Below are positions 33,901 through 42,307 of a DNA stretch of 64,000 bases, one piece after another; within the stretch, counting starts at the first letter, position 1; every line of letters begins with the position of its first letter. This DNA comes from Pseudomonas khorasanensis (GTDB lineage: Bacteria; Pseudomonadota; Gammaproteobacteria; Pseudomonadales; Pseudomonadaceae). The notes under the pieces were generated by a model that searched no databases, had not been told where the DNA came from, and saw only the letters and a program-made list of their open reading frames with translations. The stretch spans positions 1 to 64,000 of the forward strand of contig NZ_JABWQP020000019.1 in the NCBI RefSeq assembly GCF_014268505.2. Direction: 5' to 3'. Both the position numbers and the translations under genes were made by a program.

Positions 33901-35187
33901 ATGGCCTTCCTCGCACTCGGTATTAACCACAAGACTGCTTCAGTAGACGTCCGCGAGCGCGTGGCCTTTACCCCTGAGCAGCTGGTTGAGGCGTTGCAGC
34001 AGCTCTGCCGACTGACCGACAGCCGCGAAGCCGCGATCCTCTCCACCTGCAATCGCAGTGAACTTTATATAGAACAGGATCAGCTGTCGGCGGATGTCGT
34101 GCTGCGCTGGCTGGCCGATTATCACCATTTGAGCCTGGATGAGCTGCGCGCCAGTGCCTATGTGCACGAAGACGATGCGGCCGTTCGTCACATGATGCGT
34201 GTCGCCTCCGGGCTGGATTCGCTGGTGCTGGGTGAGCCGCAGATTCTCGGCCAGATGAAATCAGCCTACGCCGTGGCGCGTGAGGCCGGCACCATCGGTC
34301 CTTTGCTGGGGCGTCTGTTTCAGGCAACGTTCAATGCCGCCAAACAGGTGCGCACCGATACCGCCATCGGTGAAAACCCTGTGTCGGTGGCGTTTGCCGC
34401 CGTCAGCCTGGCCAAACAGATTTTCAGTGACCTGCAACGCAGTCAGGCGCTGCTGATCGGCGCCGGCGAGACGATTACTTTGGTCGCTCGCCATTTGCAC
34501 GAGCTGGGGGTCAAGCGCATCGTCGTCGCCAACCGCACGCTGGAGCGCGCCAGTCAGTTGGCCGAGCAGTTTGGCGCACACGCGGTGCTGCTTTCGGACA
34601 TTCCGGCAGAGCTGGTGCGCAGCGACATCGTCATCAGTTCGACCGCCAGTCAGCTGCCGATCCTCGGCAAGGGCGCGGTGGAAAGCGCGCTGAAGTTGCG
34701 CAAGCACAAGCCGATTTTCATGGTCGACATCGCCGTGCCCCGGGATATCGAGCCGGAAGTCGGCGAGCTGGATGACGTTTACCTCTACAGTGTCGACGAT
34801 CTACACGAAGTGGTCGCCGAAAACCTCAAGAGCCGTCAGGGCGCTGCCCAAGCAGCGGAAGAAATGGTCTCGGTCGGCGCCGACGATTTCATGGTGCGCC
34901 TGCGCGAACTGGCGGCGGTCGATGTGCTCAAGGCTTATCGTCAACAGAGCGAACGCCTGCGCGACGAGGAATTGCAAAAAGCCCTGCGGCTGCTGGCCAA
35001 CGGCGGCAACGCAGAAGACGTGCTCGGGCAACTGGCCCGTGGTCTGACCAACAAACTCTTGCATGCGCCCAGCGTGCAGTTGAAAAAGCTGTCTGCCGAA
35101 GGCCGCCTCGATGCGCTGGCCATGGCCCAGGAACTCTTTGCCCTTGAGGGCTCACCGGATAGTTTTTCGGATAAAAAACCGCAATGA
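33901..35187 (+). CDS. hemA: Glutamyl-tRNA reductase
   Basis: This 428-residue enzyme makes glutamate-1-semialdehyde from glutamyl-tRNA with NADPH, the first committed step of haem synthesis. Catalytic Cys50 sits in LSTCNRSELY. GINHKTASVDVRE at the N-terminus, the NADPH-binding LLIGAGETI near residue 190 and the dimerisation helices at the C-terminus are visible. It overlaps prfA by 4 bases in the conserved hemA-prfA-prmC operon. The last haem enzyme, HemH, is also in the window at 50635. Confidence 0.96.
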   Translation: MAFLALGINHKTASVDVRERVAFTPEQLVEALQQLCRLTDSREAAILSTCNRSELYIEQDQLSADVVLRWLADYHHLSLDELRASAYVHEDDAAVRHMMRVASGLDSLVLGEPQILGQMKSAYAVAREAGTIGPLLGRLFQATFNAAKQVRTDTAIGENPVSVAFAAVSLAKQIFSDLQRSQALLIGAGETITLVARHLHELGVKRIVVANRTLERASQLAEQFGAHAVLLSDIPAELVRSDIVISSTASQLPILGKGAVESALKLRKHKPIFMVDIAVPRDIEPEVGELDDVYLYSVDDLHEVVAENLKSRQGAAQAAEEMVSVGADDFMVRLRELAAVDVLKAYRQQSERLRDEELQKALRLLANGGNAEDVLGQLARGLTNKLLHAPSVQLKKLSAEGRLDALAMAQELFALEGSPDSFSDKKPQ

Positions 35188-36266
35188 AAGCGTCACTGCT
35201 CAACAAGCTGGACATCCTCCAGGACCGTTTCGAGGAACTGACCGCGTTGCTCGGCGACGGCGAAGTCATTGCCGATCAGGCCAAATTCCGCGCCTATTCA
35301 AAGGAATACGCCGAACTTGAGCCGGTCGTGCAAGCCTATAAAAAGCTGCTCGGGGTACAAAGCGATCTTGAAGGCGCACAGGCGCTGCTCAAGGACAACG
35401 ACCCTGACATGCGTGAAATGGCTGTGGAAGAAGTCCGCGAAGCCAAAGAATCGCTGATCACGCTGGAAGCCGACCTGCAACGCATGTTGCTGCCCAAGGA
35501 TCCCAACGATGGGCGTAACGTGTTCCTCGAAATTCGCGCCGGCACCGGCGGCGACGAGGCTGCGATCTTCTCTGGCGATTTGTTCCGCATGTACTCGCGT
35601 TACGCCGAGCGACGTGGCTGGCGTGTGGAGATCCTGTCGGCAAACGAAGGCGAGCACGGTGGCTATAAAGAAGTCATCGCCCGCATTGAAGGTGACAACG
35701 TTTACGGCAAACTGAAATTCGAATCCGGCGCGCACCGCGTACAGCGTGTACCCGCCACCGAATCCCAGGGCCGGATCCACACCTCGGCCTGCACCGTTGC
35801 GGTGTTGCCCGAGCCTGACGAGCAGGAAACCATCGAGATCAACCCGGCGGATTTGCGCGTCGACACTTACCGCTCCTCCGGGTCCGGTGGTCAGCATGTC
35901 AACACGACCGACTCGGCGATCCGCATCACGCACTTGCCAACCGGCACTGTCGTCGAGTGCCAGGAAGAACGTTCCCAGCACAAGAACCGTGCGCGGGCGA
36001 TGGCGTGGCTGTCGGCCAAGCTCAACGATCAGCAAACCGCAGCGGCGGCCAACGCCATTGCCAGCGAGCGCAAGTTGCTGGTCGGTTCCGGTGATCGCTC
36101 CGAACGCATCCGTACATACAACTTTGCCCAGGGCCGGGTCACCGACCACCGCGTCAACCTGACCCTGTATTCGCTGGATGAAATTCTTGCCGGTGGCGTT
36201 GATGCGGTCATCGAGCCGTTGCTGGCCGAATATCAGGCCGACCAGCTCGCGGCGATAGGTGAATAA
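35184..36266 (+). CDS. prfA: Peptide chain release factor 1
   Basis: This 360-residue factor recognises UAA and UAG stop codons. The catalytic GGQ is in GSGGQHVNTTDSAIR (near 233-235) and the codon-recognition P-x-T element appears as PAT in the RVPATESQGR stretch. Length equals E. coli RF1. It overlaps hemA by 4 bases and precedes prmC, which methylates the GGQ glutamine. Confidence 0.97.
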   Translation: MKASLLNKLDILQDRFEELTALLGDGEVIADQAKFRAYSKEYAELEPVVQAYKKLLGVQSDLEGAQALLKDNDPDMREMAVEEVREAKESLITLEADLQRMLLPKDPNDGRNVFLEIRAGTGGDEAAIFSGDLFRMYSRYAERRGWRVEILSANEGEHGGYKEVIARIEGDNVYGKLKFESGAHRVQRVPATESQGRIHTSACTVAVLPEPDEQETIEINPADLRVDTYRSSGSGGQHVNTTDSAIRITHLPTGTVVECQEERSQHKNRARAMAWLSAKLNDQQTAAAANAIASERKLLVGSGDRSERIRTYNFAQGRVTDHRVNLTLYSLDEILAGGVDAVIEPLLAEYQADQLAAIGE

Positions 36267-36270
36267 ATAA

Positions 36271-37101
36271 ATGACCATCATCGCCAGCCTGTTGCGCGCC
36301 GCCGAGTTGCCGGACTCGCCCACTGCGCGTCTGGACGCTGAATTGCTGTTGGCCGCCGCATTGGGCAAGTCGCGCAGTTTCCTGCACACCTGGCCCGAGC
36401 GCATCGTGCCGAGCGAAGCGGCGCTGACGTTTGCCAGCTATCTGCAACGCCGACGTGGCGGCGAGCCTGTGGCGTACATTCTCGGTCAGCAAGGCTTCTG
36501 GAAGCTGGATCTGGAAGTCGCGCCGCACACGCTGATCCCGCGCCCGGACACCGAATTGCTGGTGGAAGCCGCGCTCGAATTGCTCCCGGCGACGCCGGCC
36601 AAAGTCCTCGATCTGGGCACCGGCAGCGGCGCGATTGCCCTGGCCCTGGCCAGCGAACGTCCGACGTGGAAGGTCACGGCGGTGGATCGTGTATTGGAAG
36701 CCGTCGCATTGGCCGAACGCAATCGCCAGCGCCTGCATTTGCATAACGCCACCGTGCTGAGCAGCCACTGGTTCAGCGCGCTGGCCGGGCAGCGTTTTCA
36801 ACTGATCATCAGTAATCCTCCGTACATTGCCGCCGCCGATCCGCATCTGATCGAGGGCGATGTACGTTTCGAGCCGGCCAGCGCCTTGGTCGCAGGTGAA
36901 GACGGCCTCGACGACCTGCGGCTGATCGTGGCCCAGGCGCCGGAACATCTTGAAGCCGGTGGCTGGCTGATGCTCGAACACGGCTATGATCAGGCAGACG
37001 CCGTGCGTGATCTGTTGCTGAGTCGCGGTTTCGACGACGTCCATAGCCGCACCGATCTGGGCGGTCATCAACGCATCAGTCTGGGGCGCCTGCCGTGCTG
37101 A
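36271..37101 (+). CDS. prmC: Release-factor glutamine methyltransferase
   Basis: This 276-residue enzyme methylates the GGQ glutamine of RF1 and RF2. SAM motif I is DLGTGSG (114-120) and the amide-binding NPPY is at 182-185, both exactly as in HemK/PrmC. It lies 4 bases after prfA, its substrate gene, and overlaps the ThiF-family gene by 7 bases. Confidence 0.97.
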   Translation: MTIIASLLRAAELPDSPTARLDAELLLAAALGKSRSFLHTWPERIVPSEAALTFASYLQRRRGGEPVAYILGQQGFWKLDLEVAPHTLIPRPDTELLVEAALELLPATPAKVLDLGTGSGAIALALASERPTWKVTAVDRVLEAVALAERNRQRLHLHNATVLSSHWFSALAGQRFQLIISNPPYIAAADPHLIEGDVRFEPASALVAGEDGLDDLRLIVAQAPEHLEAGGWLMLEHGYDQADAVRDLLLSRGFDDVHSRTDLGGHQRISLGRLPC

Positions 37102-37850
37102 ATGATCAGGAATTGCTGCGTTACAGTCGGCAGATTCTGCTGCAACACATCGACATCGACGGGCAATTGAAACTCAAGGCCAGTCGCGTATTGATCGTCG
37201 GCCTCGGCGGTCTTGGTGCGCCGGTGGCGCTGTACCTGGCGGCGGCGGGCGTGGGCGAGTTGCATCTGGCGGATTTCGACACGGTCGATCTGACCAACCT
37301 GCAGCGCCAGATCATTCACGACACCGACAGCGTCGGCCTGAGCAAGGTCGATTCGGCGCTCAAGCGTCTGGGCGCGATCAATCCGCAGATTCAACTGATC
37401 GCCCATCGTCAGGCGCTGGACGAAGATTCTCTGGTCGCAGCGGTGGCGGCGGTGGATCTGGTCCTCGACTGCTCGGATAATTTTGCCACCCGCGAGGCGG
37501 TCAATGCGGCGTGTGTGCTGGCGCGCAAACCGCTGGTCAGCGGTGCGGCGATTCGTCTGGAAGGGCAGTTGTCGGTGTTTGATCCACGGCGTGCCGAAAG
37601 CCCTTGTTACCACTGCCTGTACGGCCACGGTAGCGAAGCCGAGCTGACCTGCAGCGAAGCCGGTGTGGTCGGGCCACTGGTGGGTCTGGTGGGCAGTCTC
37701 CAGGCGCTGGAAGCCTTGAAGATGCTGGTCGGCTTCGGCGAACCGCTGGTGGGTCGGCTTTTGCTGATTGATGCCCTCGGTTCGCGCTTCCGGGAGTTGC
37801 GCGTCAAGCGTGATCCGGCGTGCAGCGTCTGTGGCCCGCACCATGCGTGA
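37095..37850 (+). CDS. moeB: ThiF/MoeB-family sulfur-carrier adenylyltransferase
   Basis: This 251-residue E1-like enzyme adenylates the C-terminal glycine of a ubiquitin-like sulfur carrier (MoaD or ThiS). The nucleotide-binding GLGGLGAPVALYLA (about 36-49), the D-F-D-x-V-D-L-x-N-L-Q-R-Q segment and two zinc CxxC pairs (CYHC and CSVC) are visible. Start is GTG inside the prmC end. It overlaps murI by 8 bases. MoeB versus ThiF cannot be settled by eye; MoeB is the customary name at this locus. Confidence 0.88.
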   Translation: MLNDQELLRYSRQILLQHIDIDGQLKLKASRVLIVGLGGLGAPVALYLAAAGVGELHLADFDTVDLTNLQRQIIHDTDSVGLSKVDSALKRLGAINPQIQLIAHRQALDEDSLVAAVAAVDLVLDCSDNFATREAVNAACVLARKPLVSGAAIRLEGQLSVFDPRRAESPCYHCLYGHGSEAELTCSEAGVVGPLVGLVGSLQALEALKMLVGFGEPLVGRLLLIDALGSRFRELRVKRDPACSVCGPHHA

Positions 37851-38634
37851 AGCGCCGATCGGCGTGTTCGATTCCGGTGTCGGTGGCTTGTCGGTACTGG
37901 CGGAAATCCAGCGCTTGCTGCCCAACGAATCACTGCTGTACGTCGCCGACTGCGGCCATATTCCCTATGGCGAGAAAACCCCGGAATTCATCCGCCAGCG
38001 CTGCAGCGTGATGGCCGGGTTTTTCCGCGAACAGGGCGCGAAGGCCCTGGTGCTGGCGTGCAACACGGCAACCGTGGCAGGCGTTGCCGATCTGCGTCGC
38101 GACTTTCCCGGCTGGCCGATCGTAGGCATGGAGCCGGCAGTCAAACCGGCTGCGGCGGCGACGCGCAGCGGCGTGGTCGGCGTGCTCGCCACCACGGGCA
38201 CTTTGCAGAGCGCCAAGTTTGCCGCGTTGCTCGATCGTTTTGCGGTGGATGTGAAGGTCATCACTCAGCCGTGTCCGGGGCTGGTCGAGCTGATTGAAAG
38301 CGGTGACCTGCACAGCCCGGAACTGCGCGCGTTATTGCACGGTTATGTGACACCGTTGCTGGCTCAGGGCTGCGACACGATCATTCTGGGCTGCACGCAT
38401 TACCCGTTCCTCAAGCCGCTGCTAAAGTCGATGATCGCCGATGATATCAGCCTGATCGATACAGGCGCCGCCGTGGCCCGGCAGCTGCAACGGCTGCTCG
38501 GCGAACGCGATCTGCTCGCTCACGGCCCAAACCTGCCTGTGAAATTCTGGACCAGCGCAAATCCGCTATCCTTCAGAAAAATCCTACCGTTGCTGGGCCA
38601 AACTGCGTCGAATGTGCAAAACTTCGACTTGTAA
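37843..38634 (+). CDS. murI: Glutamate racemase
   Basis: This 263-residue enzyme makes D-glutamate for peptidoglycan. The two catalytic cysteines are in LACNTAT (Cys73) and LGCTHYPF (near 184), and the N-terminal DSGVGGLSV is conserved. ATG 37843 begins the family N-terminus and overlaps the end of moeB. It ends the hemA-prfA-prmC-moeB-murI run. Confidence 0.96.
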   Translation: MREAPIGVFDSGVGGLSVLAEIQRLLPNESLLYVADCGHIPYGEKTPEFIRQRCSVMAGFFREQGAKALVLACNTATVAGVADLRRDFPGWPIVGMEPAVKPAAAATRSGVVGVLATTGTLQSAKFAALLDRFAVDVKVITQPCPGLVELIESGDLHSPELRALLHGYVTPLLAQGCDTIILGCTHYPFLKPLLKSMIADDISLIDTGAAVARQLQRLLGERDLLAHGPNLPVKFWTSANPLSFRKILPLLGQTASNVQNFDL

Positions 38635-38663
38635 AAAAAATGTGAAATAACTAAAAAAACGCT

Positions 38664-38692
38664 GAACTTCTGACCAAGCGCAGATTTCTATA
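38664..38692 (+). promoter_or_regulatory. Possible AlgU/sigma-E-type promoter of pagL
   Basis: GAACTT (38664-38669), 17 bases, then TCTATA (38687-38692) resembles the AlgU consensus GAACTT-N16/17-TCtgA. It ends about 50 bases before the pagL start in a 110-base AT-rich gap. Confidence 0.5.
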
Positions 38693-38744
38693 GCGACAGC
38701 AGCACTAAAAACCAAACGATCGTTCCGGAAAAGGAAGTTTCAAA

Positions 38745-39263
38745 GTGAAGCGACTATTCTGCTTGGCCGCGATTGCGGCCGCACTGATGGGGCAAAGCAT
38801 TTCTGCACAAGCCGCTGGCGTTGAATTCGCCGTCGGCGGTACCAGCGATTCGACAATGACGTATCGCCTGGGCATGAATTTCGACTGGGACAAGAGCTGG
38901 CTGCAGAGCGACGTCGGTCGCCTGACCGGCTACTGGAGCGGTGCTTACACCTATTGGGAAGGCGACAAGACTTCGAGCGATAACAGCCTGTCGTTCTCGC
39001 CTGTCTTCGTTTACGAGTTTGCCGGTCAGTCGGTCAAACCGTACGTTGAAGCCGGCATCGGCGTGGCGCTGTTCTCCAATACCGAATACGAAGACAACAA
39101 ACTGGGCGGCTCTTTTCAGTTCGAAGACCGCATCGGTTTTGGCCTGCGCTTCAACGGCGGCCACGAAGTCGGCATCCGCGCGACGCACTACTCCAACGCC
39201 GGCCTGTCCAGCGACAACGACGGTGTGGAAAGCTACGCGCTGCATTACTCGATGCCGCTGTAA
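38745..39263 (+). CDS. pagL: Lipid A 3-O-deacylase PagL
   Basis: This 172-residue outer-membrane beta-barrel enzyme removes the 3-O acyl chain of lipid A. The signal peptide ends SAQAAG (cut near residue 24). The catalytic triad His148, Ser150 and Glu162 lies in HYSNAGLSSDNDGVES, with the same spacing as P. aeruginosa PagL. The start is GTG with AAGGAAG upstream. It stands alone, separated from murI by an AT-rich promoter region and from the next gene by a REP doublet. Confidence 0.93.
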   Translation: MKRLFCLAAIAAALMGQSISAQAAGVEFAVGGTSDSTMTYRLGMNFDWDKSWLQSDVGRLTGYWSGAYTYWEGDKTSSDNSLSFSPVFVYEFAGQSVKPYVEAGIGVALFSNTEYEDNKLGGSFQFEDRIGFGLRFNGGHEVGIRATHYSNAGLSSDNDGVESYALHYSMPL

Positions 39264-39285
39264 CACGCCGCTACGGGGAACCAAC

Positions 39286-39374
39286 GTGGGAGCGAGCCTG
39301 CTCGCGAAAGCTGAGTGTCAGTCAATTCAAATGGTGGCTGACACACCGCCTTCGCGAGCAGGCTCGCTCCCACA
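39286..39374. repeat. REP doublet after pagL
   Basis: GTGGGAGCGAGCCTGCTCGC faces GCGAGCAGGCTCGCTCCCAC across about 45 bases; the spacer includes CTGACACACCGCCTTCGCG, nearly the same as in the copies at 18015 and 54441. Confidence 0.93.
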
Positions 39375-39398
39375 ATTGTTTCTGCGTTGTCAAAGAAA

Positions 39399-39704
39399 TC
39401 AGCGGTAGGCTGTCGCAATACCCTGGCGCTCTTCAATACATTCCGGCGCGCCCATTTCAAACTCGCGGCAAATCAGCGGGCGCCGTTCGTAGATCGTGCA
39501 CATCATGCTGTCGCGATCCAGCGCCGCGCACCAGCCGTCGTCCAGGCGCAGCATCACTTCGCCGCCCCATTCATCAGTATCGATAAAGCGATCAGGCACG
39601 CCAGTGTCAGTGATCAGCATCACTTCGAGCTGGCAGCAGCACGCCGCGCACGTCGAGCAGGTGACGGCCGGTTCGTCGATTTGCGTATGAGGAATGGTTT
39701 TCAT
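39399..39704 (-). CDS. YkgJ-family cysteine-cluster protein
   Basis: This 101-residue protein has the YkgJ/CxxCxxCC pattern: CSTCAACCC near residue 16 and further cysteines in DSMMCTIYERRPLICREF, a probable zinc or iron-sulfur site. The function is unknown in general. It lies 51 bases downstream of the DUF2878 gene on the same strand and could be the last gene of the light island's transcript, though a gap and lack of overlap argue for independence. Confidence 0.85.
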   Translation of the reverse strand: MKTIPHTQIDEPAVTCSTCAACCCQLEVMLITDTGVPDRFIDTDEWGGEVMLRLDDGWCAALDRDSMMCTIYERRPLICREFEMGAPECIEERQGIATAYR

Positions 39705-39755
39705 GGCGCCAGTGTAAGGCAGTGACTGCTGTGGGTGTGAACGCGCAGACGGACG

Positions 39756-40247
39756 CTACCGCGACAGGCGCCGCGCCATGACGTGCAGCAGCGGAAAGAG
39801 CAGCGCCCAAAGCAAACCAATGACGATCAGCGTCGGGACTTCACCGTAAGGAAATTGCACCCCGGCCAATTGTCCGCCGCCGTAATACGACAATGCCCCG
39901 CCCACCGCGCCGAGCCCGCTGGCCAGCCACCACGGTCTGGCGCTCCACGCCAGGCAGTGGCGCAACGTTGTCGCCAGCAATGCCCAGAGCAGCATCAGCC
40001 ACAGTGGGATCAGCGGGGAAAGATCTTCGAACCGGAACACACCGAGGTGACGCAAGACACTGTCCACCGCCGTGCCGACGATGACCACGCACAGTATCAA
40101 ACGACCTTCCACCGCCCAGCTGCTGATCCAGCGCAAATGAATCACCAGTGCTGCCAGCGCAAGCAGCAGCCACAGGCTGTTGCCACCGAGTACGCAAGCC
40201 AGCCAGCCGAGTTGAAACAACACGGCATTGGCGACACGCTTACGCAT
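39756..40247 (-). CDS. DUF2878 inner-membrane protein
   Basis: This 163-residue protein is mostly hydrophobic with five or six membrane segments and matches the DUF2878 pattern (a start like VLFQLGWLACVLGG and PLWLMLLWALLATTL). It ends the chain of overlapping genes, overlapping the methyltransferase by 8 bases. DUF2878 genes commonly accompany cyclopropane-synthase-like/DUF1365/FAD-oxidoreductase sets, so it probably belongs to the same lipid pathway. ATG 40247 is preferred; TTG 40250 is just before it. Confidence 0.75.
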   Translation of the reverse strand: MRKRVANAVLFQLGWLACVLGGNSLWLLLALAALVIHLRWISSWAVEGRLILCVVIVGTAVDSVLRHLGVFRFEDLSPLIPLWLMLLWALLATTLRHCLAWSARPWWLASGLGAVGGALSYYGGGQLAGVQFPYGEVPTLIVIGLLWALLFPLLHVMARRLSR

Positions 40248-41505
40248 CAAAACGCCCGAGCAGCGGCGCGGGCATTGCCGCCGGTTTGGCGAGCAGCAAT
40301 TGTGCGGTGCCGATGGTGCGCTCCAGAAATCCGCCTTCGCAGTAGCACAGGTAAAATTCCCACAACCGCAGGAAATAATCGTCGTAACCCAGTTCGTTCA
40401 AGCGACCATGGGCGAGGCGAAAGTTTTCGTGCCACAGGCGAAGAGTCTTGGCGTAGTGGAGGCCGAAATCCTCCATGTGCAACAGGTTCATGTCGGTCTC
40501 GCGACTGACCACGTCGAGCATCTTGTGCACCGAGGGCAGGGCGCCACCGGGGAAAATATAGCGCTGGATAAAATCGACGCTGCGCCTGGCCTGCTCATAG
40601 CGTTGCTCGCGGATCGTGATCGCCTGCAACAGCATCAAGCCGTTGCTCTTGAGCAAGTGGGCGCATTGTTTGAAGTAAGTCGGCAGGAAGCGATGGCCGA
40701 CCGCTTCGATCATTTCGATCGACACCAGTTTGTCGTACTCGCCGCTGAGGTCACGGTAATCCTTGAGCAGCAGGGTGACGCGATCCTGCAAGCCAAGTTG
40801 TTCGATACGCTTGGCGGTGAATGCGTATTGCTCTTTGGACAGGGTCGTGGTGGTCACGCGGCAGCCGTAATGCTGCGCGGCGTAAAGCGCCATGCTGCCC
40901 CAGCCGGTGCCAATTTCCAGCAAATGATCGCTGGGCTTGAGCGCGAGCTTCTGGCAGATCCGCTGCAGTTTGTTCAGTTGCGCCTGCTCCAGCGTATCTG
41001 TGGGGGTCAGAAACTGGCCGGCGGAATACATCATGGTCGGGTCGAGGAACTGTTCGAACAGCTCATTGCCGAGGTCGTAGTGCGCGGCGATGTTTTTTTG
41101 CGAGCCCTTGCGCGTATTGCGGTTGAGCCAGTGCAAGCCTTGCACCATTGGCCGGCCGAGGCGCGCCAGACCACCTTCCATGGCGTCGAGCACATCAAGG
41201 TTGCTGACGAACACGCGGACCACGGCGGTGAGGTCCGGTGAACTCCAGTAACCGTGGATGAACGCCTCGCCGGCGCCGATCGAACCGTTGCTGGCGACCA
41301 TCCCCCACAGCGCTGGATCAAGCACGTGGACTTCGCCGAGCAGGGGACTGCCGGGTGTCCCAAAAAGCATTTGTTCGCCGTCTTCGACGACCATCAATTG
41401 TCCGTGCTTGAGTTGCGCCAATTGGCGCAGCACGCCACGGCGCAAAAGCGAGCCGGTCAAACCGTTGGTGCTGAAGCGACTGAGCGGCAGGCTAGAGGAT
41501 TTCAT
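40240..41505 (-). CDS. Cyclopropane-fatty-acyl-phospholipid synthase-like methyltransferase
   Basis: This 421-residue SAM-dependent enzyme has the CFA-synthase fold: an N-terminal lipid-binding part, then SAM motif I LEIGTGWGSMALYAA (about 196-210), TTTLSKEQYAF and SIEMIEAVG. Members add a methyl or methylene group to unsaturated acyl chains of phospholipids. In this context (DUF1365, FAD oxidoreductase, SDR, photolyase) it resembles the light-induced UfaM-type methylase linked to furan fatty acids rather than stationary-phase Cfa. Overlaps DUF1365 by 14 bases. The family is certain, the product is inferred. Confidence 0.85.
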   Translation of the reverse strand: MKSSSLPLSRFSTNGLTGSLLRRGVLRQLAQLKHGQLMVVEDGEQMLFGTPGSPLLGEVHVLDPALWGMVASNGSIGAGEAFIHGYWSSPDLTAVVRVFVSNLDVLDAMEGGLARLGRPMVQGLHWLNRNTRKGSQKNIAAHYDLGNELFEQFLDPTMMYSAGQFLTPTDTLEQAQLNKLQRICQKLALKPSDHLLEIGTGWGSMALYAAQHYGCRVTTTTLSKEQYAFTAKRIEQLGLQDRVTLLLKDYRDLSGEYDKLVSIEMIEAVGHRFLPTYFKQCAHLLKSNGLMLLQAITIREQRYEQARRSVDFIQRYIFPGGALPSVHKMLDVVSRETDMNLLHMEDFGLHYAKTLRLWHENFRLAHGRLNELGYDDYFLRLWEFYLCYCEGGFLERTIGTAQLLLAKPAAMPAPLLGRFDA

Positions 41506-42307
41506 GGTGCGGCTCCTTCGGAGGCACAGAGGCGGTTTGAAAGCTGCCGTCGGCAGCCTGATGGGCGAAGATCGGGGCGCGCTTGAGCAGCAAGCGCAGC
41601 GCTTGCCAGTAGATCGCCAGGGCGGTTTTTGCAGTCATCCACGGGAAGCGCCGCAGATAACGGTGCAGGCTGCGACGGTCCAGGGATTCGCGGCGCAGAT
41701 TGAGCGTGGCGTCGAACAATTTGTCGGTGCCCTGCCAGTCGGCCATGTGCACGCCGAGGGTCTGGGCGGCAGGGCTGAAGCTCATGCGGTATTCGAGGTC
41801 GCGTGGCAGGAACGGCGAAACGTGAAACGCCTTGGCCACGGCGAAATGCTGATGGAAATCGTGCAGGCTGGTTGGCACCTGCGCCGGCAGAACGTAGTGA
41901 TAACGCTCACGCCAGGGCGTATTGGTCACTTCGCAGACAATTGCCGCGAGCTGCCCGTCGGCCTCGTGACAGTAGAAGAAACTCACCGGATTGAACGACA
42001 GCCCCCAACTGCGCGGTTGGGTCAGCAGGCAGACCGATCCCTGCGGCTCATGGCCGATGGCTGCGCCGACTTGCTGACGCACAGCGTCAATCAGGCGCAT
42101 GCCGGTGCCTGTGAAGGCTTTCAGGTAATCGGTCTCGCGAAACGAGAACGGCGCAAAACGGCTGCGTCCCGCCAGCGGCGACAAGGCGAGTACCGCGTCC
42201 TGTTCGCTCAGATCGAGATAGAGCAGGCCGATGCGGTAACGGAACTCATGCCGGCGCGGAGAAAAGCGCCGATGGCCGATGATGCCGCTATAGAGTGCGC
42301 TGTTCAC
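41492..42307 (-). CDS. DUF1365 protein, lipid-modification operon
   Basis: This 271-residue protein is a typical DUF1365 member (start SALYSGIIGHRRFSPRRHEF; middle NPVSFFYCHEADG; later FHVSPFLP). Its biochemical role is unknown, but the family is almost always next to a FAD-dependent amine-oxidase-like protein and a cyclopropane-synthase homologue, as here. The start is GTG, overlapping the FAD gene's stop by 4 bases. Confidence 0.88.
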   Translation of the reverse strand: MNSALYSGIIGHRRFSPRRHEFRYRIGLLYLDLSEQDAVLALSPLAGRSRFAPFSFRETDYLKAFTGTGMRLIDAVRQQVGAAIGHEPQGSVCLLTQPRSWGLSFNPVSFFYCHEADGQLAAIVCEVTNTPWRERYHYVLPAQVPTSLHDFHQHFAVAKAFHVSPFLPRDLEYRMSFSPAAQTLGVHMADWQGTDKLFDATLNLRRESLDRRSLHRYLRRFPWMTAKTALAIYWQALRLLLKRAPIFAHQAADGSFQTASVPPKEPHHEIL

